From Thiotrichaceae bacterium (GTDB lineage Bacteria > Pseudomonadota > Gammaproteobacteria > Thiotrichales > Thiotrichaceae), in NCBI GenBank assembly GCA_026992705.1, contig JALWYT010000035.1, positions 1 to 7,640 on the forward strand: DNA of 7,640 bases, in the 5' to 3' direction. The stretch's first letter is position 1. The number at the start of each line of letters is the position of its first letter. Positions 6,168 to 7,640 of the stretch are shown in pieces. The translations under genes and the position numbers were made by a program. The notes under the pieces are model-generated. The model ran no database searches. It was not told the DNA's origin and saw nothing but the letters and a program-made list of their open reading frames with translations.

Positions 6168-7094
6168 ATGAAAAAACTATTAATTGTTAAACTCACATTG
6201 CTTATTCCCCTAGTCTTAGTTGCTTGTCAATCTGATAAAGTAAATCTAGGCAGTTTTCCAATAGGTACTGTTGATCAGTGTCAAACTTATCCTATATTTA
6301 TTAAACATACACAGTTAGGTCGTAGTACAGCGATTGACTCTCGTCAACAAGGTTTTACAGGGCTACGCCTTATTGATATACGTACTGGAAAAGTATGGCG
6401 GCATAAAAGCTGGGATGATGCAGGATATATTGGTGCATTTGAACGTGATCGTTGGGGAAATATTTATGTTGCTCCTGTTCCTGAAGTTAGCTTGAAAAAA
6501 AATCCACCTGGTCTACAGAATCGTATTTATAAAATTGATACAAATACTGCTGAAATGAGCTTATTTATAGAATTACCTCGTTCTAAGCCTGCAACACCTA
6601 CTAATCCCTTTGGTGTGATGGGGTTAAGTTATGATTGTAATACGGATAGCTTATATGCGAGTTCAGTAGCTGATTCTTCACCAACCGAGGAGTTGGGACA
6701 TATCTATCAAATTGACGTGCGACAGAAAAAGATCATTAGTCAACAAGAGCATACTGATAGTATTGGCATTGGTGTTTTTAATAGCAAAAATAAACGCCTT
6801 TATTATGGTTCTGCTCGTAATTCACATATTTTTTCTATACGCCTTGATGCTCAAGGTCGCTTTATTAATGACAAGCCACGTTATGAATTATCTTTGACTC
6901 ATTTAGAAGGTGGTAATAGTACTAATGTAAAAAAAATACGCTTTAAACAGAAAAATAATGATTATTTGATGATTGTAAAGGAAATAGCGTTTGGTTTTCG
7001 ATTATCTGCGGGTAATAATCCATATCGAAATGTTTATTATTTTAAATATAATCAAGATGATAAATGGGACTATTTAGGGGCTAAACAAGAATGA
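6168..7094 (+). CDS. Periplasmic lipoprotein with probable beta-propeller fold, function unknown
   Basis: A lipoprotein signal peptide is clear: MKKLLIVK, a hydrophobic core, and the lipobox LVAC with Cys20. Gln at +2 suggests outer membrane sorting by the Lol rule. The mature 288 residues repeat short beta-rich units of the kind seen in NHL or SMP-30-like propellers: RDRWGNIYVA with RIYKIDTNTAEM, then YDCNTDSLYASS with GHIYQIDVRQKKI, then NSKNKRLYYGS with HIFSIRLDAQGRF. Cys38 and Cys157 could form a disulfide. No PQQ, metal or catalytic signature was recognised. ATG at 6168 gives a typical leader; GTG at 6162 has slightly better spacing from a weak AGG (6152-6154) and would add two residues. 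The stop overlaps the cytochrome gene by four bases (ATGA), so the two are translated together. The gene is visibly more A+T-rich than carA-carB. Propeller assignment is inference from repeat pattern. Confidence 0.85.
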   Translation: MKKLLIVKLTLLIPLVLVACQSDKVNLGSFPIGTVDQCQTYPIFIKHTQLGRSTAIDSRQQGFTGLRLIDIRTGKVWRHKSWDDAGYIGAFERDRWGNIYVAPVPEVSLKKNPPGLQNRIYKIDTNTAEMSLFIELPRSKPATPTNPFGVMGLSYDCNTDSLYASSVADSSPTEELGHIYQIDVRQKKIISQQEHTDSIGIGVFNSKNKRLYYGSARNSHIFSIRLDAQGRFINDKPRYELSLTHLEGGNSTNVKKIRFKQKNNDYLMIVKEIAFGFRLSAGNNPYRNVYYFKYNQDDKWDYLGAKQE

Positions 7095-7477
7095 TAAAAT
7101 ATATTTTTTTAGTCACTATTTTAATGACTATTTTAATTGCCTGTAGTAAAGATAAAGACTCAGCACAAGTAAGTGCAAGCTATGGTGAGAAACTTTTCCA
7201 ACAAAAACATATCGGCAAAAATAAGAGTATTGGTTGTATTATGTGTCATAGCTTAAGTAATGAAAAAACGGTTGGTCCTAGCTTAAAATATATTAGTAAA
7301 CGAGCTGCTTTAATTCATCCTAACATGAGTGCTAGAGAGTATATTTATCAGTCTATTACTGAACCGGATGCTTACATCGTCGCAGGTTATATACCTGGGC
7401 TTATGTATTCGTTCTATAAACAAGAATTGACAGAACTAGAAATTAATAGCCTTGTTGAATTTTTATTGCTGCAATAA
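7091..7477 (+). CDS. Monohaem class I cytochrome c, lipid-anchored
   Basis: The 128-residue product starts with a lipoprotein signal (MIKYIFLVTILMTILIACS), lipobox LIAC and Cys18; Ser at +2 is compatible with outer membrane placement. The mature part holds one haem c site, CIMCH at residues 49-53, then VGPSLKYISKR. The probable axial Met105 lies in PGLMYSF, followed by the closing helix LTELEINSLVEFLL. The segment from SITEPDAYIVAGY to the end resembles small cytochrome c domains such as those fused to caa3 oxidase subunit II. AGGGG at 7076-7080, 10 bases upstream, is a usable ribosome binding site inside the preceding gene, and the ATGA overlap implies coupled translation. It most likely moves electrons in the periplasm; the partner is unknown, the propeller lipoprotein being the obvious candidate. 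Haem attachment is well supported, the role is not. Confidence 0.92.
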   Translation: MIKYIFLVTILMTILIACSKDKDSAQVSASYGEKLFQQKHIGKNKSIGCIMCHSLSNEKTVGPSLKYISKRAALIHPNMSAREYIYQSITEPDAYIVAGYIPGLMYSFYKQELTELEINSLVEFLLLQ

Positions 7478-7494
7478 AGGTAGAATAAAGGTAG
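7473..7494 (+). repeat. Tandem duplication of AATAAAGGTAG spanning the cytochrome stop codon
   Basis: AATAAAGGTAG stands at 7473-7483 and again directly at 7484-7494. The first copy contains the TAA stop of the cytochrome gene (7475-7477). Read directly from the sequence; probably a slippage duplication without a function. Confidence 0.8.
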
Positions 7495-7545
7495 GTTGGG
7501 TTATAAAGAGATTATTTATATTATTATTAGGCAAAATTAAGGCAT

Positions 7546-7574
7546 AAAAAAACCGAGTGTTGCTCGGTTTTTTT
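7546..7574. terminator. Bidirectional rho-independent terminator
   Basis: Seven A and CCGAG (7546-7557) pair fully with CTCGG and seven T (7563-7574), giving a 12-pair stem with the loop TGTTG. A T-run follows on the plus strand and, by symmetry, on the minus strand. It lies 68 bases after the cytochrome stop and 31 bases beyond the stop of the probable convergent gene, so it likely serves both. Confidence 0.9.
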
Positions 7575-7605
7575 ATAAACATTTTAAAGCTGTCTACAGA
7601 AGAAA

Positions 7606-7640
7606 TTACTTCCAAAAACCTACTTCTTCAGATGCAATAT
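7606..7640 (-). CDS. C-terminal end of a probable convergent gene, partial
   Basis: On the minus strand the frame reads IASEEVGFWK and stops at TAA (complement of 7606-7608). The 5' part lies beyond the right edge. Only 11 codons are visible, so identity cannot be given. Its support is the position just behind a symmetric terminator and the coding-like residue choice. The stretch could instead be intergenic. Confidence 0.35.
   Translation of the reverse strand, partial: IASEEVGFWK

Noticed and set aside
1..7640. CRISPR array, tRNA, rRNA, riboswitch or complete insertion sequence
   Set aside because: No regularly spaced repeats, cloverleaf or rRNA-like segments, aptamer-like leaders or transposase with terminal inverted repeats were seen on either strand.

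Overview
The window looks like chromosome of an A+T-rich Gram-negative gammaproteobacterium. CarA, CarB and GreA are close to their Escherichia coli counterparts in length and in catalytic residues, and two genes encode Cys-anchored periplasmic lipoproteins. The genus cannot be fixed by eye; no signature narrows it further.

Bases 1 to about 960 look like the worn edge of a mobile element. They hold the end of a hydrophilic, replication-protein-like gene with short repeats in its linker (reading frame open from 36, first ATG at 177, stop at 512). A near-perfect 34-base palindrome (522-555) and a 41-residue membrane protein (573-698) follow. Last come a doubtful small ORF (724-870) and two diverged copies of a repeat module (801-842 and 887-957) that could mark an attachment site. 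No integrase, capsid or intact replication gene lies in the window, so element type and integrity stay open. Bases 871-1234 hold no convincing gene, only a plausible promoter and a small hairpin ahead of carA.

Bases 1235-6089 are a tight housekeeping run: carA (glutamine amidotransferase subunit of carbamoyl phosphate synthetase), carB (synthetase subunit) and greA (transcript cleavage factor), with gaps of 12 and 10 bases. CarA releases ammonia from glutamine and passes it to CarB, which makes carbamoyl phosphate for arginine and pyrimidines. The carA start is best placed at a TTG, as in E. coli carA. The order carA-carB-greA is familiar from pseudomonads, but the usual outer neighbours (dapB upstream; yhbY and ftsJ downstream) are absent here.

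Bases 6168-7477 are a more A+T-rich pair of genes overlapping by four bases: a probable beta-propeller lipoprotein of unknown function and a small monohaem cytochrome c lipoprotein. Their coupling suggests a shared periplasmic redox or sensing role. A strong hairpin (7546-7574) ends the pair and probably also serves a convergent gene whose last codons enter from the right on the minus strand.

No CRISPR array, tRNA, rRNA or intact insertion sequence was seen. The least explained parts are the repeat-bearing left edge and the propeller-cytochrome pair.
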